From: Bifidobacterium breve
Lineage (GTDB): Bacteria; Actinomycetota; Acidimicrobiia; Acidimicrobiales; Ilumatobacteraceae
Reading direction: 5' to 3'
Assembly (NCBI GenBank): GCA_945896935.1
Contig: CAMDER010000073.1
Coordinates: forward strand, 1-8,618
DNA: 8,618 nt
Shown: piece by piece, positions 1 to 7,339 of the stretch
Numbering within the stretch: the stretch's first letter is position 1
Layout: every line of letters begins with the position of its first letter
Made by a program: the position numbers and the translations under genes
The notes under the pieces: model-generated
Database searches by the model: none
Seen by the model: the letters and a program-made list of their open reading frames with translations, nothing else
Told to the model about the DNA's origin: nothing

Positions 1-900
1 TGTTTGCTGATGGTTTCTCTGTGGCTTTGGGCTACCTGGAAAGTGAGGAAAGCGGATCAATCTGCGATGTTGCGCTGGCAGATCATGATGGCGGGTTTTG
101 TTCTTCTTGGATCGTTCTCAATCCTTCGTATTTTCGGGCCATATTACGAGTACACCGTGCGCTGGTTCTGGATTCTTTCGGTGTTGACAGCGATGACATC
201 TTTCTTCTTTCTTGTGCGGACGTACGGAGTTCTTGAGGCGTTGCGTCTCTCTCATGGAACTAAACAATTGATTGGTATCAGCGCATCGCTCATCTTGGTG
301 GGGGTGGTGCTCGTGAGCACCGTTCAAACTGCTGATCAAGTCAAGCTTCCGGGCAAGACCGAATCAAGAATATTGGCTGATCTCATTCCAGAAGTGGTTC
401 CGAAATTGAGTCACGATGAAAAATATTTGTTGAGGATGTACGACCCCTACACCCTGAATGCAACGGGCTTTGGGTCAGTTCTTGAACTTGAACGTCAAGG
501 ATTTGATATTGGTGTTGAGGTATTTCAAGCGGCGGCGGGTCTCCCACATCGTGTGCGGTTTGAGGATCAAGTTGACCAAATACTTTGGGTTGTCGTTGGT
601 CCAGCGATCAAGAGCGCTGATGTTGATCCAGCATTAACAAAACTTGGAGAGGCAAACCCACGATCGGCTTCTGAAGAATTGTTGGCCCAAAAGCTGCTGA
701 CAGATATTGCTCAGATGCTGACAGATGCTGGACGTGGTGAATTGGTCTCTACCTTAGAGACACCAGGAGCCTCGTTGATCTTTGCCGAACCGCCTCTGCC
801 GGACAATATTGCAACCGTCGTTCGGCAATTGATTTCATTGGGTCAACCCGTGGCAATGTTCTCAGTGGCACCTGGCGTGCCGGTTGACTCACTAAAGTAG
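1..900 (+). CDS. Multi-pass membrane protein with extracytoplasmic C-terminal domain, 3' part only
   Basis: The reading frame is open from the first base and ends at a TAG, so this is very probably the C-terminal part of a longer protein; no in-window start is convincing. Numbering from the TTG at position 4, hydrophobic segments lie near residues 1-12, 24-45, 52-78 and 88-108. A mostly soluble region of about 190 residues follows (about 110-298), with no further membrane span and no motif I recognise. The topology resembles large envelope-biogenesis membrane proteins that carry a C-terminal exported domain. The gene lies 6 bases upstream of a polyprenol-phosphate-mannose synthase in the same frame, so the two are almost certainly co-transcribed, which suggests a role in envelope glycan assembly. 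I see no nitrilase-type catalytic motif, so it is unlikely to be the apolipoprotein N-acyltransferase that accompanies Ppm1 in mycobacteria. The function is unknown. Confidence 0.75.
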   Translation, partial: CLLMVSLWLWATWKVRKADQSAMLRWQIMMAGFVLLGSFSILRIFGPYYEYTVRWFWILSVLTAMTSFFFLVRTYGVLEALRLSHGTKQLIGISASLILVGVVLVSTVQTADQVKLPGKTESRILADLIPEVVPKLSHDEKYLLRMYDPYTLNATGFGSVLELERQGFDIGVEVFQAAAGLPHRVRFEDQVDQILWVVVGPAIKSADVDPALTKLGEANPRSASEELLAQKLLTDIAQMLTDAGRGELVSTLETPGASLIFAEPPLPDNIATVVRQLISLGQPVAMFSVAPGVPVDSLK

Positions 901-906
901 TGATTC

Positions 907-1662
907 GTGCTTGTTGCCGTTGTTCTGCCCACTTATAACGAAAGCGAAAATATCGCACGGTTGCTGACGCAACTTCGCCAAGTTCTCCCAGACAGTCGTT
1001 TATATGTGGTGGATGACAACAGTCCCGACGGAACTGGCGATATCGCTGAGCGATGTGCCACAGAACTAGGCGGAATTGAAGTTTTGCACCGACCCGGTAA
1101 ACAAGGTCTCGGCAGTGCCTATCGGCACGGGTTTGCCTACGTGATTTCTCAGGGTGTTGACGTCGTTGTCTCCATGGACGTTGACTTCTCGCACGACCCG
1201 TTATCGATTCCGGCAATGCTTGCCGCAATTGAATCTGGTTCAGATGCGGTCATTGGATCGCGCTATGTGAACGGTGGTGGCACCAAGAATTGGCCGATAC
1301 ATCGTCGACTGCTCTCACGTTGGGGTAATTTGTACACCGCTGCGGTGCTCGGTGTGTCTGTTCGAGATTGCACTTCGGGATTTCGCGCTTACCGAGCAAC
1401 AGCCTTGGCTTCGATAGCACCCGAAACTACCAAGGCTGAAGGTTACGCATTTCTCTCTGAGTTAGTAGTTCGACTTTCACGTCGAGGACTCAAGATCAGC
1501 GAAGTGCCGATTCTTTTTGTTGATCGCGAAAATGGAACCTCGAAGATGTCTGGTCGGATTATCGCTGAGTCAATGTTGCTCGTCACCCGCTGGGGAATTT
1601 CACATCGGTTGAATCAGAGCGTGAAATTGGTGCAAAGAAAGTTTCGCGAGCGAAAAAACTAG
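907..1662 (+). CDS. Polyprenol monophosphomannose synthase (GT2, Ppm1/DPM1-like)
   Basis: This enzyme likely transfers mannose from GDP-mannose to polyprenyl phosphate at the inner face of the membrane, making the lipid-linked donor used by GT-C mannosyltransferases. The 251-residue protein is a single GT2 catalytic domain. It starts with the family's usual VVLPTYNESENI (residues 5-16), then has VVDDNSPDGTG (34-44), the metal-binding DVD in MDVDFSHDP (90-98, Asp91 and Asp93), GSRYVNGG (117-124), DCTSGFRAYR (154-163), EGYAFLSEL (178-186) and ENGTSKMS (208-215). There is no C-terminal membrane anchor, so it is the soluble DPM1/Ppm1-D2 type and must associate with the membrane peripherally. The GTG at 907 is chosen because the family motif begins four residues later and two in-frame stops (TAG TGA) lie just upstream; no clear Shine-Dalgarno sequence is visible. 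The family is clear; mannose as the sugar is inferred from close motif agreement. Confidence 0.9.
   Translation: MLVAVVLPTYNESENIARLLTQLRQVLPDSRLYVVDDNSPDGTGDIAERCATELGGIEVLHRPGKQGLGSAYRHGFAYVISQGVDVVVSMDVDFSHDPLSIPAMLAAIESGSDAVIGSRYVNGGGTKNWPIHRRLLSRWGNLYTAAVLGVSVRDCTSGFRAYRATALASIAPETTKAEGYAFLSELVVRLSRRGLKISEVPILFVDRENGTSKMSGRIIAESMLLVTRWGISHRLNQSVKLVQRKFRERKN
1636..1658 (-). terminator. Weak candidate terminator for the glycosyltransferase operon
   Basis: Immediately after the TAG of the last minus-strand gene, a short stem is possible on that strand: TTTCG pairs with CGAAA across a CTCG loop (1642-1655). A T-rich CTTTCTTT follows. The element lies entirely inside the 3' end of the convergent mannose synthase gene. 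The 5-bp stem is short, so this is tentative. Confidence 0.25.
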
Positions 1663-2387
1663 CGCTTCAATAGCGGTCCGAGTTTGTCGCCCACTTTGGA
1701 GTATCGAACGATGCAGTAAACCGCTCGGACGCCGTCGCGCCAGCCAATTTTCTTGCCTTCATCGTAGGTACGACCAGAATACGAAATTCCCACTTCGTAA
1801 ATCCGCAGACGCATCTTGGAGAGCTTGGCCGTAATCTCCGGCTCAAATCCGAATCGATCTTCTTCAATATTGATCGATTGAATAACTTCCCGTCGAAAAC
1901 ACTTGTAACACGTTTCCATATCGGTGAGGTTGAGGTCGGTGAACATATTTGACATCAGCGTTAAGAACTTATTTCCCAGGCTGTGCCAGAAATACAAAAC
2001 CCGATGAGGCCGCCCACTCAAAAAACGTGAACCAAAAACGACATCGGCTCGATCATCAAGCAATGGCTCAAGAACGAGTGGGTACTCGGATGGATCATAT
2101 TCAAGGTCGGCGTCTTGCACAATGACAAATTCGGCTGTGGCGTGTTGAAAGCCCGTGCGTAAGGCTGCGCCCTTGCCTTGATTGACGTCATGCAGGACGA
2201 TGCGCACCTTCGCATCGTCGATGCTCGCCAAAATCTCACGGGATCGATCTTTGGATCCATCATCAACGACAATGATCTCGGCAACCCATTTTGAGTTCAG
2301 GACCAAGTTAATGAGTGATTGAATCGTTGCTTCTTCGTTGTAGCAAGGGATAACCACGCTCAGGCATGGACGAACTTTGGTACTCAC
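1659..2387 (-). CDS. Family 2 glycosyltransferase, polyprenyl-phosphate-sugar synthase type
   Basis: This 242-residue cytosolic GT2 enzyme belongs to the DPM/DPG-synthase-like group, which load a sugar from a nucleotide donor onto a polyprenyl phosphate. Visible motifs are LSVVIPCYNEE (residues 9-19), VVDDGSKD (40-47), NQGKGAALRTGF (69-80), the metal-binding DAD in QDADLEYDP (91-99), FGSRF (118-122), DMETCYKCFR (156-165), FGFEPEITAK (179-188) and the subgroup signature GRTYDEGKKIGWRDG (205-219). It has no transmembrane helices, unlike GtrB or ArnC homologues that carry a membrane domain. The start is a GTG that overlaps the stop of the upstream giant glycosyltransferase as GTGA, implying translational coupling. 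It is the last gene of the minus-strand operon. The sugar cannot be deduced: glucose, mannose or another hexose are all possible. It differs clearly in motifs from the mannose synthase at 907, so the two probably supply different donors. Confidence 0.87.
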   Translation of the reverse strand: MSTKVRPCLSVVIPCYNEEATIQSLINLVLNSKWVAEIIVVDDGSKDRSREILASIDDAKVRIVLHDVNQGKGAALRTGFQHATAEFVIVQDADLEYDPSEYPLVLEPLLDDRADVVFGSRFLSGRPHRVLYFWHSLGNKFLTLMSNMFTDLNLTDMETCYKCFRREVIQSINIEEDRFGFEPEITAKLSKMRLRIYEVGISYSGRTYDEGKKIGWRDGVRAVYCIVRYSKVGDKLGPLLKR

Positions 2388-5300
2388 AATTCAGGAACGC
2401 TAGCGGTTGAGACGACAGGTTTGTCAGAATTGGGAGGTGGCGCACACCAAGAATTGATCGCTATCAGCACGACTCCAAGTAAAACGGGCTGGTGAGAACG
2501 TCGGAAAACCGACGGCCAGCCAAAACTGGGGTCGGCTCCGGTGCGAATTTGCTGGGCGATGAGGAACAGCATGCCGAGGGCGATGAGCGCTAGTCCGGCC
2601 TTGGGTATTGAACGCGAACGTACGGTTGCGGCGGTGATGAGCCCGGCCAAGAGTCCGTACAACGGCGAGATCACTAATGCGCCGATAATGGCGGCGCTCG
2701 TGACCACCGTGATCGCAGAATAAATCAAAACTGGCTGAATCATTGTTTCAGTGTCGGTTCGTAAAGTTCTTCGTCGCAATAGGGGGACGGCCAGAACTAC
2801 GAGACCACAGAACAAGCCCAGCAATGTCACGCCGATGCCGAACCACATGCGTTTTTGTGGTGTCCAGGTTGTTTCAAACTTGGTGTTGTCTGGGGTCGCA
2901 GGGAGATTCCAGAGCAAGCGTCCACCCGCACTAGCAACGGGGTCGGCGAGCGTTGTACCCGACAAAGATGCTTCCCAGCCGATATTCCAACCATCATTTA
3001 ATTCAAGCCAGCATCCGCCGGTACACGAATTGATAGAAGTTGTGCGTTGAGAGCGTGTGTCACGCGTTGGGGTGGTGATTGAAAGCGAAGCAGCTTGGGC
3101 GCGTGTTGAGCGCAGTACTAACTGGTTAATGATGATTGGTGAATCTGTTGGGGTTTGGATATTACGCAGACCGCGTCCAAAGGTGATTTCCTCGCACGAC
3201 TCAATAGTGATTGTTGAAGCTTCAACCATTATTACTTTTGTTGGAACCTTGAGATACTCGATAGTTAATAGGTCGTCCCGACAAGTCGTACTAGCTTCAA
3301 CGTCGGCGGTTGTAGTCGCCTGAGCACTGATTGTGAAACTGCCGCGGTGAGTCACAAAGAAGTTTCTGTTGATTGAGAGCTCAGGATCTTGTCGTCGCGG
3401 ATCGTAAGGGTCGGCGCGTAATCGAGTAAAGACAAATGAAACAGGAGTGGTCGGTTTGACGAGCATCGTTGCATCGCTTGGCACAGTGATTTCTTCGGAG
3501 CGTTGGAATGCGGGTGGTAAAACTTCGGCCCAACCCACAGGGAGTTGATTGTCGCCCTCGGTCACTCCGTCAATTCTGATTCGGACCGATTGCGCAGGTT
3601 GATCAAGTTCAATACGAGTCATTGAAGCGCTCGGATCAATTGCGTGAGTGGTCCAGGGCGAACCTTCGACGCTGACTGAGATTGCGGTGACCTGGCGTTG
3701 CTCAAAAGATAATTGCGCCGGCACGAGTTCGAGATGTTCAACCTTGGGGCGGCCAGTGTTGCTGGTGTACGTCAATATCTGGCCGATTGGATCAACGCCC
3801 CAACCCACCAACCACGAGGTATTGATATTTCCGTCGTTGGCATTGCTTGGTCGGTACTCGGGCAGGTATGACAACAAGGCGCCGTATGCGGTGGCTGACA
3901 TGACGGATCCTGAATAGTTCTCGGAGATGGAGTATGCCTCCAAGCGATCCATCGCCAATGGGAAAACTGGCAAACGATTATCAAAGGCATCAAATGAATC
4001 AACAACGGGGCCTACCCCTTCGGTTGCGCCCCATACTTCTTGTGAACCGCGCCAGTGGTGAGCGCGTTTGCGATTGCTATCGGTCACGATGACTTCAGGA
4101 GCGTTCAGCACCGCATCTTGCAGAGATGTTTCGTCCAGCGCTGCCGAAGCAAGAATTGAACTCTTTCCATCAATGAGTCCTGCTGCCGCGAGATCGACGA
4201 GTCCGGTGCCATCGGCAGAAACGACAATGGGGTTCTGGGTGATTCGCGCTCCCGGTGCTGAATCACTCACTGCATAGAGCGAAATTTCTGGCAGTGCCGT
4301 CGCGGGGTAATCGAGCAGATCATTAGCTTCATAATCTTCAGCGAGATTGATTGATGGCTCGCCGAATGTGGCGATTGCTTCGAGGCCAGCTGCAGTATCA
4401 ATCAGCGATGCGGCACGTTCGGGTCGGTTGACGCCGAAACGTTCGTATTGATACGAGTTCACAACCATGACCGTGTCGGCGCCGAGAAGGCGCGCAATAG
4501 GCGCAATACTGTTGGGGTCGGCTGTTCCATTTTGAAATGAGTCGTCAAGCGCGTAGAGCAAGTCCATGAAAGGAGCGCTTCCTAGGGGCAGCCAATCACG
4601 AGTGATTAACGGCTTTTTGGTGATGCCCGGGAGAATTGGGTCGACGGGATAACCCCAGCGATAGGCCGCCGATTCGATGCCAGGAAGAATCAACACCGAC
4701 CCGGTGTGTCCCTCATCAAATCTTGCGTCGAGGAGTGCGGCAGTTTGCGTCCATGCAGTTGGCAAATTCTCTGGACGTGAGATCGCTGGATCGATATAAC
4801 GTCCACCGAAGAGTGCAGGAACGTTGAGGCATATGAGAAGAACTGCAACGGGCATCGCGATTAACGACAAACGAGGTGAGCGAAGCGACAAATACTTCTT
4901 TGATCGCTCAACAGCTAATGCAATTCCCATAGCGAGCGCTAGTGCAATGAGAGGAACGGCCCGTGACGACGAGCGCAGAGCCAAACTGATGGCGCTCTTG
5001 GGATGATCGGCAAAGTATGACCAAATTGGTGATGGTGCATCTGATGGATATGCACCGACTGATAAAACAACGCCGATCCCTAGCATCAAACTGAGTGGCC
5101 GTTTGAGTTTCTGATTGCTCAGCAAGCCGATCAATCCGGCAATGACCAATGCAACGCCGACGCTGATGATCAGAAGATTATTTTGGTACGGAGTTGATGC
5201 AGATGTCAGTGCAGTGATTTCGTTGCGATCGTAAAACAGCCAGTAACCAAGTCCACGAAGTGCTTCGGTGGCAGTTGACGTGGCCGAGGTTGATTGAAGG

Positions 5301-6049
5301 GCTTCGCTATATGAAAGAACAGAAGCGCCGTATTTTCCTTGAACTGATAATCCGGCTGCCCACCAGGCGCTCATGACCATTGAGATCACCGCAAGAATCC
5401 CGGTGATGGTTAATGCTCGTTTGAGGGAAATCTTTCGACTGCTCCAAGCATCAATTAACCAGATAACTGGCGCTGGAGCAATCATGAGTAATGCCGTGGC
5501 ATTGAGTCCACCCGAGGACATGATGACTAAACCAAAGATGGCGAAGTACTTGAACTTAGGTTCGCGAATAATTTTGAGCGTGAGACCAATGATCCAAGGC
5601 AAGAGAGCCCATGGAAGTAAGAGGGCAGAAGTGCGCGAGATGTACGGCAAAACATACGGGGACAGTTGGTATGCGATACCAGCGATGAAGTACGACGTCG
5701 TCGGGAGGTCAAGTAACTTCGCGAGCCAACGTGCACCGAGGCCAGCAACGACGAGTAGTGAACCGAGCCACAGACGATGGGCGATCCAATCGGGAATATT
5801 CAGCCAATCAAAAAAGGCGAACCATGGACCAGTCGGCCACAAGTATCCAACATTTTGGTGAGGCACCCACCCCCCTAATTGGCTGGTATCCCATGTCCAG
5901 GCGGCGTCACTGAGCAGTCGGCCGGGATTGAGGTACAAATACAACTTGGTATCGGCAGGAAGTTTGCCGGGGGCCGAAAGAAGCAGTGGGATGTAGGCAA
6001 TGAGAGCGATGATGCACACGTCGTAACGACGACGCAGCCATTGAATCAC
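2384..6049 (-). CDS. Large GT-C membrane glycosyltransferase, AftD-like (DUF3367) with discoidin-like domain
   Basis: This 1221-residue membrane protein resembles alpha-(1->3)-arabinofuranosyltransferase AftD. The N-terminal half has a first membrane helix (about 11-28), then a loop with ADTKLYLYL (32-40), whose Asp33 is a candidate GT-C catalytic acid, then about nine more helices up to residue 412. A long extracytoplasmic region follows (about 413-1067). It includes a discoidin/carbohydrate-binding-like stretch (about 715-840, with NANDGNINTSW at 736-746) and a conserved DGWNIGWEASLSGT near 1019-1032. Five C-terminal helices follow between about 1068 and 1203. The frame is open further upstream, but the GTG at 6049 is preferred: it overlaps the upstream TGA as GTGA, has a GGGG stretch a few bases before it, and starts just before the first helix. 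The longer version would add 27 charged residues encoded inside the upstream gene. In known AftD the donor is polyprenyl-phosphoryl-arabinose; here the sugar and acceptor are unproven, and no arabinose-donor genes are in view. Confidence 0.85.
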   Translation of the reverse strand: MIQWLRRRYDVCIIALIAYIPLLLSAPGKLPADTKLYLYLNPGRLLSDAAWTWDTSQLGGWVPHQNVGYLWPTGPWFAFFDWLNIPDWIAHRLWLGSLLVVAGLGARWLAKLLDLPTTSYFIAGIAYQLSPYVLPYISRTSALLLPWALLPWIIGLTLKIIREPKFKYFAIFGLVIMSSGGLNATALLMIAPAPVIWLIDAWSSRKISLKRALTITGILAVISMVMSAWWAAGLSVQGKYGASVLSYSEALQSTSATSTATEALRGLGYWLFYDRNEITALTSASTPYQNNLLIISVGVALVIAGLIGLLSNQKLKRPLSLMLGIGVVLSVGAYPSDAPSPIWSYFADHPKSAISLALRSSSRAVPLIALALAMGIALAVERSKKYLSLRSPRLSLIAMPVAVLLICLNVPALFGGRYIDPAISRPENLPTAWTQTAALLDARFDEGHTGSVLILPGIESAAYRWGYPVDPILPGITKKPLITRDWLPLGSAPFMDLLYALDDSFQNGTADPNSIAPIARLLGADTVMVVNSYQYERFGVNRPERAASLIDTAAGLEAIATFGEPSINLAEDYEANDLLDYPATALPEISLYAVSDSAPGARITQNPIVVSADGTGLVDLAAAGLIDGKSSILASAALDETSLQDAVLNAPEVIVTDSNRKRAHHWRGSQEVWGATEGVGPVVDSFDAFDNRLPVFPLAMDRLEAYSISENYSGSVMSATAYGALLSYLPEYRPSNANDGNINTSWLVGWGVDPIGQILTYTSNTGRPKVEHLELVPAQLSFEQRQVTAISVSVEGSPWTTHAIDPSASMTRIELDQPAQSVRIRIDGVTEGDNQLPVGWAEVLPPAFQRSEEITVPSDATMLVKPTTPVSFVFTRLRADPYDPRRQDPELSINRNFFVTHRGSFTISAQATTTADVEASTTCRDDLLTIEYLKVPTKVIMVEASTITIESCEEITFGRGLRNIQTPTDSPIIINQLVLRSTRAQAASLSITTPTRDTRSQRTTSINSCTGGCWLELNDGWNIGWEASLSGTTLADPVASAGGRLLWNLPATPDNTKFETTWTPQKRMWFGIGVTLLGLFCGLVVLAVPLLRRRTLRTDTETMIQPVLIYSAITVVTSAAIIGALVISPLYGLLAGLITAATVRSRSIPKAGLALIALGMLFLIAQQIRTGADPSFGWPSVFRRSHQPVLLGVVLIAINSWCAPPPNSDKPVVSTASVPEL

Positions 6050-7305
6050 GGAATCGCCCCGTAGACGCCGTAGAGAGCCGTGAGGGTGGTCATGCCGCAC
6101 ATCATGAACCCGACAAGGTACGGCCACCACTCCTTGCGCTTGGGATGTTCAAGCCATACTGCTGCCGCAATGAAAAGTGGAAACGCGGTAAACAAGAACC
6201 TTGGACGTGCTGTCACGGTGGCGGGTAACAGCATCAAGGCGACAATGATGATGCTGTAGGCAAGTGCGGGTAAAGGAATGTGATGTCTCTTCCAGACCAA
6301 CCACAAAAGAAATAGCGTTAAAACAAATGACGCCGCCGTTATGAGGTCGGTTGGTGAGGTGAGTGGTTGGGTGAAAGCTTCAAGAGTTCTTCGGATTGCA
6401 GTCAGACCGAAACTCGCGCCTTCTTTCCAAGCCTCGCCTTGAACTCTGAACCAGACGCCTGATTCATCGGCGTGATTATTGATCCACAACTGGTAACCAA
6501 TAAATCCAATGGGCGACAAAAGTGGGGCAATAAAGGGTCGAAGGGATTTGGTCTGCCGCCAGGCCAAGAAAGCCGCAACCGTACACGCGGCAATGATTGC
6601 GATGCCATTCGGTCGAGTTGCTGTCGCGAGCGCTGCAACAACGCCGGCGAGCAACCATTTTTCTTTCTGGAGCAAGAGCAAACATGCGGCCGCCAGAAAA
6701 ATCAATAGTGCCTCGCTGTATGCGAAAGACAACACAAAACTTCCGGGGAATAACGCGCACAAAATCATTGCTCGCTTGGCGACAGAAACTCCGAACCATG
6801 ACCTGGCCAGTAAGCCAACCAGAACAATAAAGCCGGCACCTAATACGAAGTTCAAGAAGAGTGCAGCAAGGGTGTCACCACCTGGAAGAACGGTGTCAAC
6901 GAATCGCACAAGGTGGGGATATGTAGGGAAGAAAGCGAGGCGCGATTGTGTGTCGTCGTATGTGATGTTCGGTGGAACATGCGTGGGGTAGCCGTACCGA
7001 ACAATGCGCAGATACCAAATGCCATCCCAAGACGTCAGTACATCGACGATCATTGACCCAGCTGATTTGGGAAGCGATCCAGAACGAGCGTGCGGATCCA
7101 CTTTGCCTAAGAAGCCCCAGACGAGGTGCTCTTTGATTTTGTTTTCGTCGGCTCGAAGTTCGGCTGCAACAATGGCCGCGCCAATCATGATCGCTAAGCG
7201 TGAAAAAAGGTACGCCAATCCGGCATGTTTGAGGGCCGATCTCCACAGACTGGAACTGTCTTGGTCGGCGATCGGGAGTGTGGGGTTGCTCGCGGTATCA
7301 GGCAT
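6046..7305 (-). CDS. PIG-V-like GT-C mannosyltransferase
   Basis: This integral membrane glycosyltransferase likely transfers mannose from polyprenyl-phosphate-mannose on the outer face of the membrane. From the ATG at 7305 it has 419 residues and about ten hydrophobic segments. Family features are SWDGIWYLRIVRYGYP (92-107), where Asp94 in the first outer loop is the likely catalytic residue, then AFFPTYP (124-130), FPGSFVLSFAYSEALLIFLA (186-205), ATRPNG (229-234) and ARPRFLFTAFPLF (366-378). These match the PIG-V/Mannosyl_trans2 family. Its donor could come from the Ppm1-like enzyme at 907. Three starts are possible: GTG 7350, ATG 7329 and ATG 7305. None has a good Shine-Dalgarno sequence. 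I chose 7305 because the remaining N-terminus is a short soluble tail before the first helix, and because a hairpin sits between 7329 and 7305. It is the first gene of the operon and overlaps the AftD-like gene by GTGA. The acceptor is unknown. Confidence 0.85.
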   Translation of the reverse strand: MPDTASNPTLPIADQDSSSLWRSALKHAGLAYLFSRLAIMIGAAIVAAELRADENKIKEHLVWGFLGKVDPHARSGSLPKSAGSMIVDVLTSWDGIWYLRIVRYGYPTHVPPNITYDDTQSRLAFFPTYPHLVRFVDTVLPGGDTLAALFLNFVLGAGFIVLVGLLARSWFGVSVAKRAMILCALFPGSFVLSFAYSEALLIFLAAACLLLLQKEKWLLAGVVAALATATRPNGIAIIAACTVAAFLAWRQTKSLRPFIAPLLSPIGFIGYQLWINNHADESGVWFRVQGEAWKEGASFGLTAIRRTLEAFTQPLTSPTDLITAASFVLTLFLLWLVWKRHHIPLPALAYSIIIVALMLLPATVTARPRFLFTAFPLFIAAAVWLEHPKRKEWWPYLVGFMMCGMTTLTALYGVYGAIP

Positions 7306-7310
7306 AGGAA

Positions 7311-7326
7311 TGCGCTCAAAAGCGCA
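7311..7326 (-). promoter_or_regulatory. Perfect hairpin just upstream of mannosyltransferase start
   Basis: The arms TGCGCT (7311-7316) and AGCGCA (7321-7326) are perfect reverse complements around a 4-base loop. On the minus strand the hairpin ends 5 bases before the ATG at 7305. If translation starts there, it is in the 5' leader and could affect initiation. If the ATG at 7329 or GTG at 7350 is used, it lies inside coding sequence and may mean nothing. Confidence 0.35.
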
Positions 7327-7333
7327 CATGTTG

Positions 7334-7339
7334 ACGCTA
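7334..7339 (-). promoter_or_regulatory. Possible -10 element for the minus-strand glycosyltransferase operon
   Basis: The minus strand reads TAGCGT here, matching the actinobacterial TANNNT -10 pattern. Transcription would begin close to 7328, giving a short leader to the ATG at 7305, or a nearly leaderless start at 7329. No convincing -35 box is visible upstream, and matches to such a short pattern are common by chance. Confidence 0.25.

Noticed and set aside
1..900. Idea that the first gene is the apolipoprotein N-acyltransferase partner of Ppm1
   Set aside because: No nitrilase-type Glu-Lys-Cys catalytic motif is visible in the soluble region, and the order of membrane and soluble parts does not match well.
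749..1228. Long minus-strand open frame of 159 codons opposite the membrane protein and mannose synthase genes
   Set aside because: It spans the junction of two well-supported genes. Its translation is rich in Arg, Gln and His with no domain pattern, as expected of an antisense shadow.
5373..5861. Plus-strand open frame of 162 codons inside the AftD-like gene
   Set aside because: It is antisense to clear transmembrane helices of the AftD-like protein, and its translation has no coherent motif.
6050..6130. Upstream extension of the AftD-like gene
   Set aside because: The added 27 residues overlap the mannosyltransferase gene and look non-native. The GTGA junction at 6046-6049 explains the start better.
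6509..6991. Plus-strand open frame of 160 codons inside the mannosyltransferase gene
   Set aside because: The opposite strand encodes conserved PIG-V-like motifs here; the plus-strand translation has a shadow-like composition.
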